From Saprospiraceae bacterium (lineage in GTDB: Bacteria; Bacteroidota; Bacteroidia; Chitinophagales; Saprospiraceae): a DNA stretch of 44,015 nt. Both the position numbers and the translations under genes were made by a program. Positions 33,408 through 41,618 of this stretch are shown piece by piece. Positions within the stretch are counted from its first letter, which is position 1. Every line of letters starts with the position of its first letter. The stretch lies in assembly GCA_020631375.1 (NCBI GenBank), contig JAHDHJ010000005.1, forward strand, positions 1-44,015. The letters run 5' to 3'. The notes below the pieces were generated by a model, which saw nothing but the letters and a program-made list of their open reading frames with translations, was not told the DNA's origin and searched no databases.

Positions 33408-34304
33408 ATGTTACAAGGATTCAATGAAAAGAACAAGGAGATTTTTGTTTTCATAAATGATAAATTAGTCAAAAGAGAAGATGCTAAAGTATCTGTTTTT
33501 GATAGTGTAGTCCAAGGCGGGGACGCTGTTTGGGAGGGGCTTCGGGTTTATGATGGTCGGGTTTTCTGTTTAGATAGGCATTTGGAGAGATTGCAAAATT
33601 CCGCACATATCCTTTGTTTCAAGGATGTTCCGTCTAATGAAATCATTAGTGAAGCCATTTTCAAGACATTGAAGGCGAATAAGATGAATGACGGGGTACA
33701 CATCAGATTAACGTTAACCAGAGGAGAGAAAATCACGTCGGGAATGGATCCGAGGTTGAATCAGTCGGGTTGTACATTAATCGTATTGGCAGAATGGAAA
33801 CCACCTGTTTATCCCGATTCCATCAAATTGGCAACTTCCACTATCCGTAGGAATAATCCGATGTTTTTGGATTCTAAAATCCATCACAATAATCTTTTGA
33901 ATAATATTCTAGCCAAGATAGATGCTAATAATGCGGGTGCTGATGCAGGAATCATGTTGGATATGAATGGATTTGTAGCTGAAGCAAACGGCGTGAATTT
34001 ATTCTGTATCAGAAAGGGTGAAGTTCTGACTCCCTTTGCTGATGCTTGTTTGCCGGGAATTACGAGAGAATTGATTTTGGAATTATGTAGGGAGCATAAC
34101 ATACCTTGTAAGGAGAAAAATCTCTCATTGGCTGAATTCTATACAGCGGACGTAGTATTCTGCACCGGAACTATGGGAGAATTGACCAAGGTTTCAGAAA
34201 TTGATGGAAGAAAAATTATAAATAAAAATAGCTTGGGTGCTTTGGAACAAATAAAAGACTTATTTAGATTGAAAACCCAAGCTTCGGGTACGCCGATAGG
34301 CTAA
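33408..34304 (+). CDS. Class IV aminotransferase (branched-chain / D-amino-acid type)
   Basis: PLP enzyme of 298 residues. FDSVVQGGDAVWEGLRVYDGRVF near the start, the PLP lysine K157 in LDSKIHHNNLLNN, E192 in VAEANGVNLF and the phosphate-binding LPGITRELILEL are the fold-IV signatures. SKIHHN instead of the common SK.xNY and the CTGTMGELT end place it in the branched-chain-like group, but substrate specificity cannot be read from these. Last gene of the two-gene unit, followed by a terminator. Confidence 0.88.
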   Translation: MLQGFNEKNKEIFVFINDKLVKREDAKVSVFDSVVQGGDAVWEGLRVYDGRVFCLDRHLERLQNSAHILCFKDVPSNEIISEAIFKTLKANKMNDGVHIRLTLTRGEKITSGMDPRLNQSGCTLIVLAEWKPPVYPDSIKLATSTIRRNNPMFLDSKIHHNNLLNNILAKIDANNAGADAGIMLDMNGFVAEANGVNLFCIRKGEVLTPFADACLPGITRELILELCREHNIPCKEKNLSLAEFYTADVVFCTGTMGELTKVSEIDGRKIINKNSLGALEQIKDLFRLKTQASGTPIG

Positions 34305-34309
34305 AAAAT

Positions 34310-34339
34310 AAAGCCGTCGTCTCTTTTGACAACGGCTTT
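34310..34339 (+). terminator. Probable terminator after the aminotransferase gene
   Basis: 8-bp stem (34310-34317 with 34332-34339) with loop of 14. The T tail is poor, so moderate confidence. Confidence 0.5.
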
Positions 34340-34646
34340 GAAATAAACGCACTATAAAACCCCGATATTCTTGAATCCCCTTTCAGGAATGTATTATCGT
34401 TTTACATTAATACTATTTGCAATGATTATGCCATTGATTAACGGGGTTTTGCGGCTCTTGTAATATATGTTAATATTTAATATTTAAAACATTATAAAAC
34501 AGTATTTTTTATTACGGTAATCTTTTAAAAAAAAGGAAATTTTAACATATTTAATTTTAGATAAATTGTTTCTGCTTGTATTTAATGTGATTAAATGAGC
34601 TGGGAATTACTTGTGAAAAACTATTTTGAAATAGTTTGGACTAATT

Positions 34647-34678
34647 CTTGTCTATTTTGAAAACAAGACTTACCTTTG
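34647..34678 (+). promoter_or_regulatory. rpsT: rpsT promoter
   Basis: CTTG at 34647-34650, 20-base spacer, TACCTTTG at 34671-34678. The -7 box is the same as at rpsF, in line with both being ribosomal genes. ATG is 29 bases downstream. Confidence 0.65.
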
Positions 34679-34707
34679 CCCTCCGTTATTAAAAAGAAAT
34701 TTTCAAC

Positions 34708-34959
34708 ATGGCACATCATAGTTCAGCTAAGAAAAGAATTCGTCAAACAGAGAAGATCCGTTTGCGTAATCGTTATTACAAAAAGTCAACTCGTACTGCA
34801 ATCAAAAACCTTCGTTCTATGGAAGAAAAAAAGGATGCAGAGAAGTTTTTGCCTAAGGTAGTTAGCATGATAGACAGATTGTCTAAAAGCAATCAGTTCC
34901 ATCAAAACAAAGCAGCGAACCTTAAGAGTAAGTTGACAAAATTTGTCAATAATCTTTAA
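34708..34959 (+). CDS. rpsT: 30S ribosomal protein S20
   Basis: 83 residues, basic and helical: MAHHSSAKKRIRQTEKIRLRN ... NKAANLKSKLTKFVNNL. HQNKAANLKSKL is the S20 end signature. Binds the 5' domain of 16S rRNA. Confidence 0.96.
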   Translation: MAHHSSAKKRIRQTEKIRLRNRYYKKSTRTAIKNLRSMEEKKDAEKFLPKVVSMIDRLSKSNQFHQNKAANLKSKLTKFVNNL

Positions 34960-35003
34960 TTAGGATTTTCTGATTTGACATCATACATGGCTTATCACCC
35001 GAG

Positions 35004-35038
35004 AGGTGAAAAGGGTTAATACCTTTTTCACCTTTTTG
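35004..35038 (+). terminator. rpsT terminator
   Basis: Stem of 35004-35014 with 35022-35033 (11 pairs, one bulged T), followed by TTTTT. Confidence 0.8.
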
Positions 35039-35055
35039 TATATGATACAAAAGGG

Positions 35056-35092
35056 AAAGGGTAGTGATATTCAATCACTACCCTTTATTTTT
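35056..35092. terminator. Second hairpin, terminator for the minus-strand His-rich gene
   Basis: 13-bp perfect stem (35056-35068 with 35074-35086), loop of 5. T-rich on the plus side and an A-rich start that becomes T on the minus strand; it probably ends the 35134-36264 transcript. Confidence 0.7.
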
Positions 35093-35133
35093 GGGGATAT
35101 AATTCTTATCCAATTCAAAATGGATCTGTTCGG

Positions 35134-36264
35134 CTATCTTCTTTTTGAAGAAGACCTACTACTAGATGTTTTTGATCGCTGACTTTTAGACGATGATCTT
35201 GTGCCTGATTTTCTAGAAGAACTGTTTCCTCTTGTTTTGCTAAAAGAAGAGGGGGATTTATTATTCTGATTATAGTTTTTAGACGAAGTCCTTGTCATGG
35301 ACTTAGCTTTGCTATAACTAGGGGTTTTCTTAGTATTTTTCACTGTTCCCCGATTTGTTGAGCTAGTTGAGCTTTTGGATTTACCAATAGAATAAGTCGG
35401 TTTTGGTTTGGAATTAAGGGTATTGTTATCTTTTATTTTTCCATCATTCCTACTTGGTGCAATAGTAGAGCTTTTTATTTCGGATGACTTGCTCCCCTTG
35501 CTGTTTCCAACTTTGACCGTATTACTAGCCAAATCATTATTCCTTGTTGTGTTATTCCCTATACTTGATAAGGAATTTGGTTGATTATCGGACGAGGTTC
35601 TCCCATTAGGTTTTCCAATGGAAATCACCCCTCTGTCTGTTTCGGACTTCTTCCCTCTTCCTGTGTTTGCAGCTAATTCTTTTCCACCTTTTCCGGATTC
35701 TAATATCCCCCTACCAGAAGGATTTGTTACTGCCATTCTTCCATAAGGATACCAATGTCCTCCATGCCAGTGTCCTCCACCTCCATGCCAACGTCCCCCT
35801 CTTCCCCCATGCCAATGGTGGTTATTATTCCAATGGTTCCAGTGATCCCAGTGATTCCAATGGTGTCCATGATTCCATCCATTATAATATCCATAATGAT
35901 GGTGGTGGTAATAAAAGTGGTGGTGATGGTGATAACTTCCCCACCAAGGCATTCGGCTATAGTGATGATATGCCCAATAATAATCATCCCAGTAAAATGG
36001 CACATGATATCTACGTACAGAACTAAGAACAATACTTGTAATATAGAATGTCCTACAGAATCGTCGTATTCTCCTTACTTCAAAAGTAGGGGTATAATAT
36101 TCATCGTCATCAAAATCATCACTAACATAATCCTCTCCCAAATCATCTATATCGCTAAATTCGGGATTGAAATAAATATCATCCCCTTGCGAATAGGCAA
36201 TAGTTGATAATGCTAGGAAACCCAATAAAAACAGGAAGCCTAATTTGTTGTTCTTTCTCATCAT
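35134..36264 (-). CDS. Secreted His/Trp/Gly-rich protein with Ser/Lys-rich tail
   Basis: 376 residues from the ATG at 36264 (the ATG at 36261 is equally possible). Not recognised. Order: signal peptide (LGFLFLLGFLALSTIAYSQ); acidic segment rich in Asp (DIDDLGEDYVSDDFDDDEYY); a short segment with VRRIRRFCRTFYITS; a His/Tyr/Trp/Asn/Gly-rich region of about 90 residues with runs such as YHHHHHFYYHHHHYGYY and NHWDHWNHWNNNHHWHGG; then ~180 residues rich in Ser, Lys, Thr and Arg ending GTRSSSKSQRSKTSSSRSS. His and Asp runs could bind divalent metals, and the tail is likely disordered and strongly basic. It is presumably exported. Upstream (36310-36425) holds an AAACCCCGATATT motif. Confidence 0.75.
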   Translation of the reverse strand: MMRKNNKLGFLFLLGFLALSTIAYSQGDDIYFNPEFSDIDDLGEDYVSDDFDDDEYYTPTFEVRRIRRFCRTFYITSIVLSSVRRYHVPFYWDDYYWAYHHYSRMPWWGSYHHHHHFYYHHHHYGYYNGWNHGHHWNHWDHWNHWNNNHHWHGGRGGRWHGGGGHWHGGHWYPYGRMAVTNPSGRGILESGKGGKELAANTGRGKKSETDRGVISIGKPNGRTSSDNQPNSLSSIGNNTTRNNDLASNTVKVGNSKGSKSSEIKSSTIAPSRNDGKIKDNNTLNSKPKPTYSIGKSKSSTSSTNRGTVKNTKKTPSYSKAKSMTRTSSKNYNQNNKSPSSFSKTRGNSSSRKSGTRSSSKSQRSKTSSSRSSSKRR

Positions 36265-36425
36265 AAGAATAAAATTTAAATTTTGAAAATACTTGAATTG
36301 CATTATCAAGATATAAAAGTATGCTTTGATATACTGTAAACAAAAGATTAAACCCCGATATTGGAAGTATTAAATGTGTTAAGGAGTGATTTTAACTACT
36401 GTTAATATTGTTGATAATCAACTAT

Positions 36426-38252
36426 TTAAAAATAGTTGATATATCCGAAGTGGATTTTGGCAGCACGGAAATCTATGGGATTTCCGTATTGTTGCCCATA
36501 GGCATAGCTAATACCGAAAACTCCGACTTTGGTATCAAAAGTCATTCCGACCCCAAAACCAAGAGGGCTGTCCTTGGTTTTTCCTGTTGGAAGTTTGCTC
36601 TCCACATATCCATAGTCTGCAAAAAGATTGATATAAGAATTCCGTCCAATAATGAATCTATATTCAAGGGTAAAGATGGAATACAAAGACGCAGTAATTC
36701 CCTCTTCGTTAAATCCCCGGATGACTTTAGTGCCACCCAAACGGTATTGTTCGTTTAGGAAAATGGGATTAGGGGAAATCATCGCTCCGGTTTGGTTTGC
36801 AAGCATGAAAACGCCCCGTTGTTTTGGATAGAAAGGAATATAGCCCTCGATTTTAGCATCCAGTTGATACTGGAAAGAACGGGTTTCCAAACTATCATAA
36901 AGGGATCCAAAATTAAATTCGGGATCATCGGGATCTTTGAGTTCTACGATGTTATTATTGGTATCAATAGATTTGAATCCTGCGGCGGCCCTACTCGTTA
37001 CTCCCCAACCTTTTCTTGGGTTGAATTTATAATCCAAATCAGAAATATGGTATTCCAGACCGAAATCAGAAAATTTAGTATCTAGGTTGTCCGGTAAGCG
37101 ACGAGACGAAAGAACTTTATTGGTGTCAACCTCCAATAGAATAGAACTCTTAGAATGCCCGAAAACTTTCAGATAGTGTTGGGCGCTGAATAGATAGGAT
37201 AAGCCGCCGTCATATTCCAAATCTATGAAAGAAGAATCCCTTTTGTATAATGAAAAATCAAAGTCCACTCCAAATGGCAGACCGAATATATAAGGATAGC
37301 CCAATTCTATGTCCAATTTCTGGGTCTGTGGTCTGGGCTGCCTGAATTCAAGGAAAATCTTTTCACCTGCACCGAGTAGGTTCTGAGTGGAAAACATACC
37401 ATCGACTGTAATCAAGACCCTGCTATTGGTGACTTCATTCCTAGGAAGAACACCGACTAGGAAATCAAATTTGCTCGCTTTCTTTTTTTCTAAAAACAAA
37501 TTGACAGTTGCTTGGTTTCCCCTAAATGTGATGACCGGATTTTTAGTTTGTTTCAAGAAAGAAAGTTCTTGGATCCGATTTGGGATTTCTTTGATTTGAC
37601 TTAAGTCATATATGCCTCCCTCCTCTATTCCTAAATAACTCTCAAGGTATTTTTTGCTGATTTTCACATTTTCTCCAATAACTTCAACACCGGAATATGT
37701 TATCAATAGGTTTTTCTTCATGTTCAATTTGGCAGAAATAGAATTATCTTCTAGAAATTGAATGCTATCCAAACCCACTACGGCAAAAGGATAACCATGA
37801 TTTTCAGCATAAGTTTGCAGTCCATTCAACAGTTGTATCAACTCCTTATAATAAAAAGGTTTTTTGGAATACAACCTTTCTCTAAATCCAATCCTGCTCA
37901 AAAATCCACCATCCACATTTCCCTTTTCCAGTTTTGCCCACTTAAAGGAATCACCTACTTGTAGGTATGCAGTATGTATGTTTTCATTGATGGGAATACT
38001 ATCAACCGTACTTGCTAAAAAAGAATGGCTGGCTAATTCCAAGCGGACTTTCCCCAATTCCTTTTCCATCTTATCTATGGAGGTGAAAACCTTGCTATAA
38101 TTTATCTCATGTTTTTCTAGGAATCCCGAATCCCTGTCAAGAAGTTTAATTTCCAATTCAATGAGATCTGGATTTTGGGAATATAATTGTGGTATTCCAA
38201 TGGAAAGGCTTAATAAAAATAAAAAGAGATATTTTAATGCGGACGTTTTCAA
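36426..38252 (-). CDS. BamA/TamA-family outer-membrane protein (POTRA + Omp85 barrel)
   Basis: 608 residues. Signal peptide (MKTSALKYLFLFLLSLSIG), an N-terminal region with POTRA-like folds (about 120-260: RERLYSKKPFYYKELIQLLNG; YLESYLGIEEGGIYDLSQIKEIPNRIQELSFL), then a 16-stranded-type barrel with the Omp85 loop-6 motif IRGF at 511-514 (YRLGGTKVIRGFNEEG) and a terminal strand ending in aromatic F (AKIHFGYINYF). It is shorter than the essential BamA and has fewer POTRA domains, so it is more likely a lineage-specific Omp85 member that inserts or secretes particular outer-membrane proteins. The start is TTG at 38252; no in-frame ATG precedes the signal peptide. Confidence 0.85.
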   Translation of the reverse strand: MKTSALKYLFLFLLSLSIGIPQLYSQNPDLIELEIKLLDRDSGFLEKHEINYSKVFTSIDKMEKELGKVRLELASHSFLASTVDSIPINENIHTAYLQVGDSFKWAKLEKGNVDGGFLSRIGFRERLYSKKPFYYKELIQLLNGLQTYAENHGYPFAVVGLDSIQFLEDNSISAKLNMKKNLLITYSGVEVIGENVKISKKYLESYLGIEEGGIYDLSQIKEIPNRIQELSFLKQTKNPVITFRGNQATVNLFLEKKKASKFDFLVGVLPRNEVTNSRVLITVDGMFSTQNLLGAGEKIFLEFRQPRPQTQKLDIELGYPYIFGLPFGVDFDFSLYKRDSSFIDLEYDGGLSYLFSAQHYLKVFGHSKSSILLEVDTNKVLSSRRLPDNLDTKFSDFGLEYHISDLDYKFNPRKGWGVTSRAAAGFKSIDTNNNIVELKDPDDPEFNFGSLYDSLETRSFQYQLDAKIEGYIPFYPKQRGVFMLANQTGAMISPNPIFLNEQYRLGGTKVIRGFNEEGITASLYSIFTLEYRFIIGRNSYINLFADYGYVESKLPTGKTKDSPLGFGVGMTFDTKVGVFGISYAYGQQYGNPIDFRAAKIHFGYINYF

Positions 38253-38502
38253 ATGTGTAACATTGTTGACAAAATAAAAGAGTGCAATTCATTTTGTCGC
38301 TTCATTGAAGTGGCAAGTCCTAAACATTTAGTCTAGGCTAATGATAAAACGACAAAATGAAATACACTCAAATAAAACGACCGAAAGGTAATAAAGATTT
38401 AGTTCAAAGCCGATTTTATCTTTTGCGTTAAAATAATTGCTTGTTTGGCTTATGCCAATGTTCTGTTTACAGAAATATGACAGTTTTATGGGCATACGGG
38501 CG

Positions 38503-38510
38503 TACTTTTG
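38503..38510 (+). promoter_or_regulatory. hemA: -7 box candidate (TACTTTTG) before hemA
   Basis: A perfect TAnnTTTG box whose TTG can be misread as a start codon 30 bases before the true ATG. No TTTG at 18-21 bases; nearest is TTTA at 38485-38488 (14 bases). Confidence 0.4.
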
Positions 38511-38537
38511 TTTCAGAGACTTACGTTTAGCCAAAGC

Positions 38538-39761
38538 ATGATCGATAATTACAAAATCATTACCATTACGCACAAAAGTGCAGACATAAAAGATATTGGG
38601 AAATTTATTATCCCAGAATCTAATGGTATTCCTCTGTCGTCACGTTTGGAAGGATTGAAAAAAGAGCTTTCTATTTCGGAACTTCTCTATTTGCCGACAT
38701 GTAACAGGGTCATGTTTTTCTTTTGTCATGAAGGAAAAATAAATGAAAGTTTTTTGCATCAATTCACCCAAAACCTTTATCCGGAATGGGATATTTCCGA
38801 AGCATTGGCTAAGTTTTTAATTTATGAGGGGAAAGATGCTATCCGACACTTGTTCGAAGTTTCTGCTTCAGTAGATTCTTTAGTTGTAGGAGAAAGAGAA
38901 ATTATTCGACAATTAAGAGAAGCCTACCATAAATGTAATCAAGAAGGACTTACCGGTGATTCCATCCGCTTGGCAATGGATGCTACGGTAAGGACAGCAA
39001 AACAGATTTATGCTGACACGAAGATTGGGGAGAAGCAAGTTTCTGTTGTTTCATTGGCAATTAAAAAATTATTAGAAGCTGGTGTTTCCAATAACCAAAG
39101 GGTTCTAATCGTAGGCGCCGGACAGACCAATCTTTTGGTTTGCAAATTTTTGAAAAAACACGGATTTTCCAACATTTCCGTTTTCAACCGAACTTTGACC
39201 AAAGCAGAAGAATTATCCAACTTGGTGGGAGGAAGTGCTTTCCACCTTTCAGAATTGGAAAACTATTCCAAAGGTTTTGACTGTATGGTTGTTTGTACGG
39301 GAGCGGTAGAGCCTGTTATTAATAAGAAGATTTATAGCCAACTCCTACAAGGAGAAAAAGACAAAAAAGTAATTGTCGATTTGGCAATTCCAAACAATGT
39401 TTCCAAGGAAGTCGTTTCTTCTTCGGACATAGATTATATTGAGATAGAGGGTCTAAAAGTATTGGCAAAAGAAAACATGGCATTCCGGACGAAAGAAGTT
39501 ACTATTGCAAAGAAAATCATTGCTACGACCCTTAAGGATTTCAAATCCCTTTATGCCGAAAGGCAACTGGAAAAAGCATTCCACCAAATGCCCAAAGAAA
39601 TCAAAGCTGTAAAAACGAAAGCTATCAATGAGGTCTTCAAAAAGGAAGTTGAAGATTTGGATGAGGAGACTAAGGACCTAATGGAAAGGATGTTGAGTTA
39701 TATGGAAAAGAAGTGCATTGGCATTCCTATGAAAGTTGCCAAAAGCACAATTCTTCCTTGA
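38538..39761 (+). CDS. hemA: Glutamyl-tRNA reductase
   Basis: First committed step of C5 tetrapyrrole synthesis: reduces glutamyl-tRNA(Glu) to glutamate-1-semialdehyde with NADPH. 407 residues from the ATG at 38538. Catalytic cysteine C55 in LPTCNRVMFF, the GEREIIRQ motif at 118-125, and the NADPH loop GAGQTNLL at 193-200. The C-terminal dimerisation helices are present. It is not followed by the other hem genes in the window. Confidence 0.95.
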   Translation: MIDNYKIITITHKSADIKDIGKFIIPESNGIPLSSRLEGLKKELSISELLYLPTCNRVMFFFCHEGKINESFLHQFTQNLYPEWDISEALAKFLIYEGKDAIRHLFEVSASVDSLVVGEREIIRQLREAYHKCNQEGLTGDSIRLAMDATVRTAKQIYADTKIGEKQVSVVSLAIKKLLEAGVSNNQRVLIVGAGQTNLLVCKFLKKHGFSNISVFNRTLTKAEELSNLVGGSAFHLSELENYSKGFDCMVVCTGAVEPVINKKIYSQLLQGEKDKKVIVDLAIPNNVSKEVVSSSDIDYIEIEGLKVLAKENMAFRTKEVTIAKKIIATTLKDFKSLYAERQLEKAFHQMPKEIKAVKTKAINEVFKKEVEDLDEETKDLMERMLSYMEKKCIGIPMKVAKSTILP

Positions 39762-39905
39762 TTTCCTTCTCTTTAAACGGTTTGTTTTCCCGCATATATG
39801 AATAAAATATTAAATTCATCGGTCTCTATTTCTCATTCATTTTTTATTTCTGTAATTTTCCGTATTATTTCCACTGTTTTAATAAACTACTCCTAAAATT
39901 AGGAT

Positions 39906-41612
39906 ATGATGAAGCAAATTTTATGCTTTTTTATTTTGATGTTCTTTGTGATGGGGGCAATTTCTGCCCAGAACCTTAAGGATATTGAAAATAAATATAA
40001 GAAGACTAAAAATCCAATTGAAAAAGCTAAATATGCTAATCAACTAGCCAAAGCTTATTTAACTAAAAGTGGTGTGAAATCATTGGGTTTTGCAAAGAAT
40101 GCCTACCAATATGCCAAAACGGCAAAAATAGATCGAATTCAGGCGGAATCCATGAATTATCAAGCGAAAGCTATCGCAGGTACTTTTTATCCCGGAACGA
40201 ATGTTCCCAATACGAGTAATAATTCAGCAACTCAATATGATGAGGCGGTCGCTCTTTTTAAAAAGAGCATGGATCTTGCCAAAAGAATAAATTATCCTGA
40301 ATTGGAGTTGGATAACATAGAAAATCTTTCTTATATCAATAAGAAAAAAATCGGCAGACACAATCCTGATCCTAAAGAAGAAATCAAATATTATAAATTA
40401 TACATTAGCCGAGCTAAAAGCATCAAGGACATCAATGTTCCGGAAGCTACAGCCAATGTTATAATAAAGGATAATTCTCCTAAACCACAGCCCACTGATG
40501 AAAACCCCACCAGTTCATCCAATGAAAAGTTTGCCCGACAACTTATTGTAGAAAACAGGGAACTCAAAGATAATATCAGTAAACTTCAAGATGATATTCT
40601 TGATTTGAATAGAGAACTCAAAAAAGCAACTTCCAGCGGGGCAACTGCCGAAGATTTGGAAGAAGTTCGGAGGACATTGGAATTGAAGCAGAAAGAAATG
40701 TCCGACATCATAGAACAGAAAAATCAGGAAAAACAAAAGCTTATTACAAAATATAAAGGTAAGGAATACCAATTGGTCGAAGCCAAAAAAGCAGCGGAAG
40801 ATGAAGTGATGTTGGCGAATGCAGAAGCGGAAAGGTTCAAGTTGGGAGTAGCATTGGGCGGGGTGATTGTAGCATTGATTTTGGGTTCTTTGTTTTTCGG
40901 TTATCGGGCACAGAGCCGGGCAAGGAAAAATCTGGCTGCCAAAAATGAAATTATTGCGACAGAACAAGAACGTTCGGAGGAATTATTATTGAATATTCTT
41001 CCTGAAAACATTGCCCAAGAATTAAAAGAAAAAGGAGCGGCCAAAGCACGGAAACATAATGACGTTTCCGTATTCTTTTCCGATTTTAAGAATTTTACCA
41101 AAGTTGCTGAAAAAGCATCTCCGGAAGAATTAGTAAAAGAATTGGATTATTGTTTCAAAGGTTTCGATTATATCATTTCCCAATATCCTAGTATCGAAAA
41201 AATCAAGACCATTGGAGATGCCTATATGTGCTGTTCCGGCTTGTCCGGAAAACACCCTAAAGCGGCAGAAGATATGATTCGTGCAGCTATGGACATCCAA
41301 GAATTCCTTTATGACTACAAAGCGGACCGGCAAAGTAATAGCAGACCATTCTTCGAAGCCAGAATTGGAATCCATACCGGACCGGTTGTTTCGGGAGTGG
41401 TCGGGAATAAAAAATTCGCCTACGATATTTGGGGAGATACGGTAAACGTTGCGTCCCGTATGGAAACGAATGGGGACGTAGGAAAAGTAAATATTTCTGC
41501 GGATACTTATAGGAAGATTAATTATAAGTTCTCATGCCAATCCAGAGGAAAAATCAGTGTGAAAAACAAAGGGATGATTGAAATGTACTTTGTAGATAAA
41601 GAATATTCCTAG
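39906..41612 (+). CDS. Class III adenylate cyclase with periplasmic TPR/coiled-coil sensor region
   Basis: 568 residues. Signal peptide (1-21, AIS-AQ), a TPR-like region (~25-175), a Pro/Ser linker, a coiled coil (~205-300), one transmembrane helix (313-333) and a cytoplasmic cyclase domain (~385-565). Catalytic residues are complete: metal ligands D393 (VFFSDF) and D438 (KTIGDAY), adenine-specifying K434 and D507 (FAYDIWG), and transition-state N514/R518 (NVASR). It should make cAMP, with K/D at the purine positions favouring ATP over GTP. The sensor part is therefore periplasmic. Stop is 6 bases before the M16 gene, suggesting coupling. Confidence 0.93.
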   Translation: MMKQILCFFILMFFVMGAISAQNLKDIENKYKKTKNPIEKAKYANQLAKAYLTKSGVKSLGFAKNAYQYAKTAKIDRIQAESMNYQAKAIAGTFYPGTNVPNTSNNSATQYDEAVALFKKSMDLAKRINYPELELDNIENLSYINKKKIGRHNPDPKEEIKYYKLYISRAKSIKDINVPEATANVIIKDNSPKPQPTDENPTSSSNEKFARQLIVENRELKDNISKLQDDILDLNRELKKATSSGATAEDLEEVRRTLELKQKEMSDIIEQKNQEKQKLITKYKGKEYQLVEAKKAAEDEVMLANAEAERFKLGVALGGVIVALILGSLFFGYRAQSRARKNLAAKNEIIATEQERSEELLLNILPENIAQELKEKGAAKARKHNDVSVFFSDFKNFTKVAEKASPEELVKELDYCFKGFDYIISQYPSIEKIKTIGDAYMCCSGLSGKHPKAAEDMIRAAMDIQEFLYDYKADRQSNSRPFFEARIGIHTGPVVSGVVGNKKFAYDIWGDTVNVASRMETNGDVGKVNISADTYRKINYKFSCQSRGKISVKNKGMIEMYFVDKEYS

Positions 41613-41618
41613 ATATAG

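Larger units (their letters stand above)
34305..34707. other. Intergenic region upstream of rpsT
   Basis: 403 bp, strongly AT-rich from about 34460 on, no supported gene. It holds the terminator of the aminotransferase gene, an AAACCCCGATATT motif at 34357-34369, a 9-bp inverted repeat pair (34356-34364 with 34442-34450) 77 bases apart, and the rpsT promoter. Confidence 0.5.

Noticed and set aside
34305-34707. Possible small RNA or tRNA in the 403-bp gap
   Set aside because: No cloverleaf, no T-loop GTTCRA pattern and no conserved structure beyond terminator and promoter.
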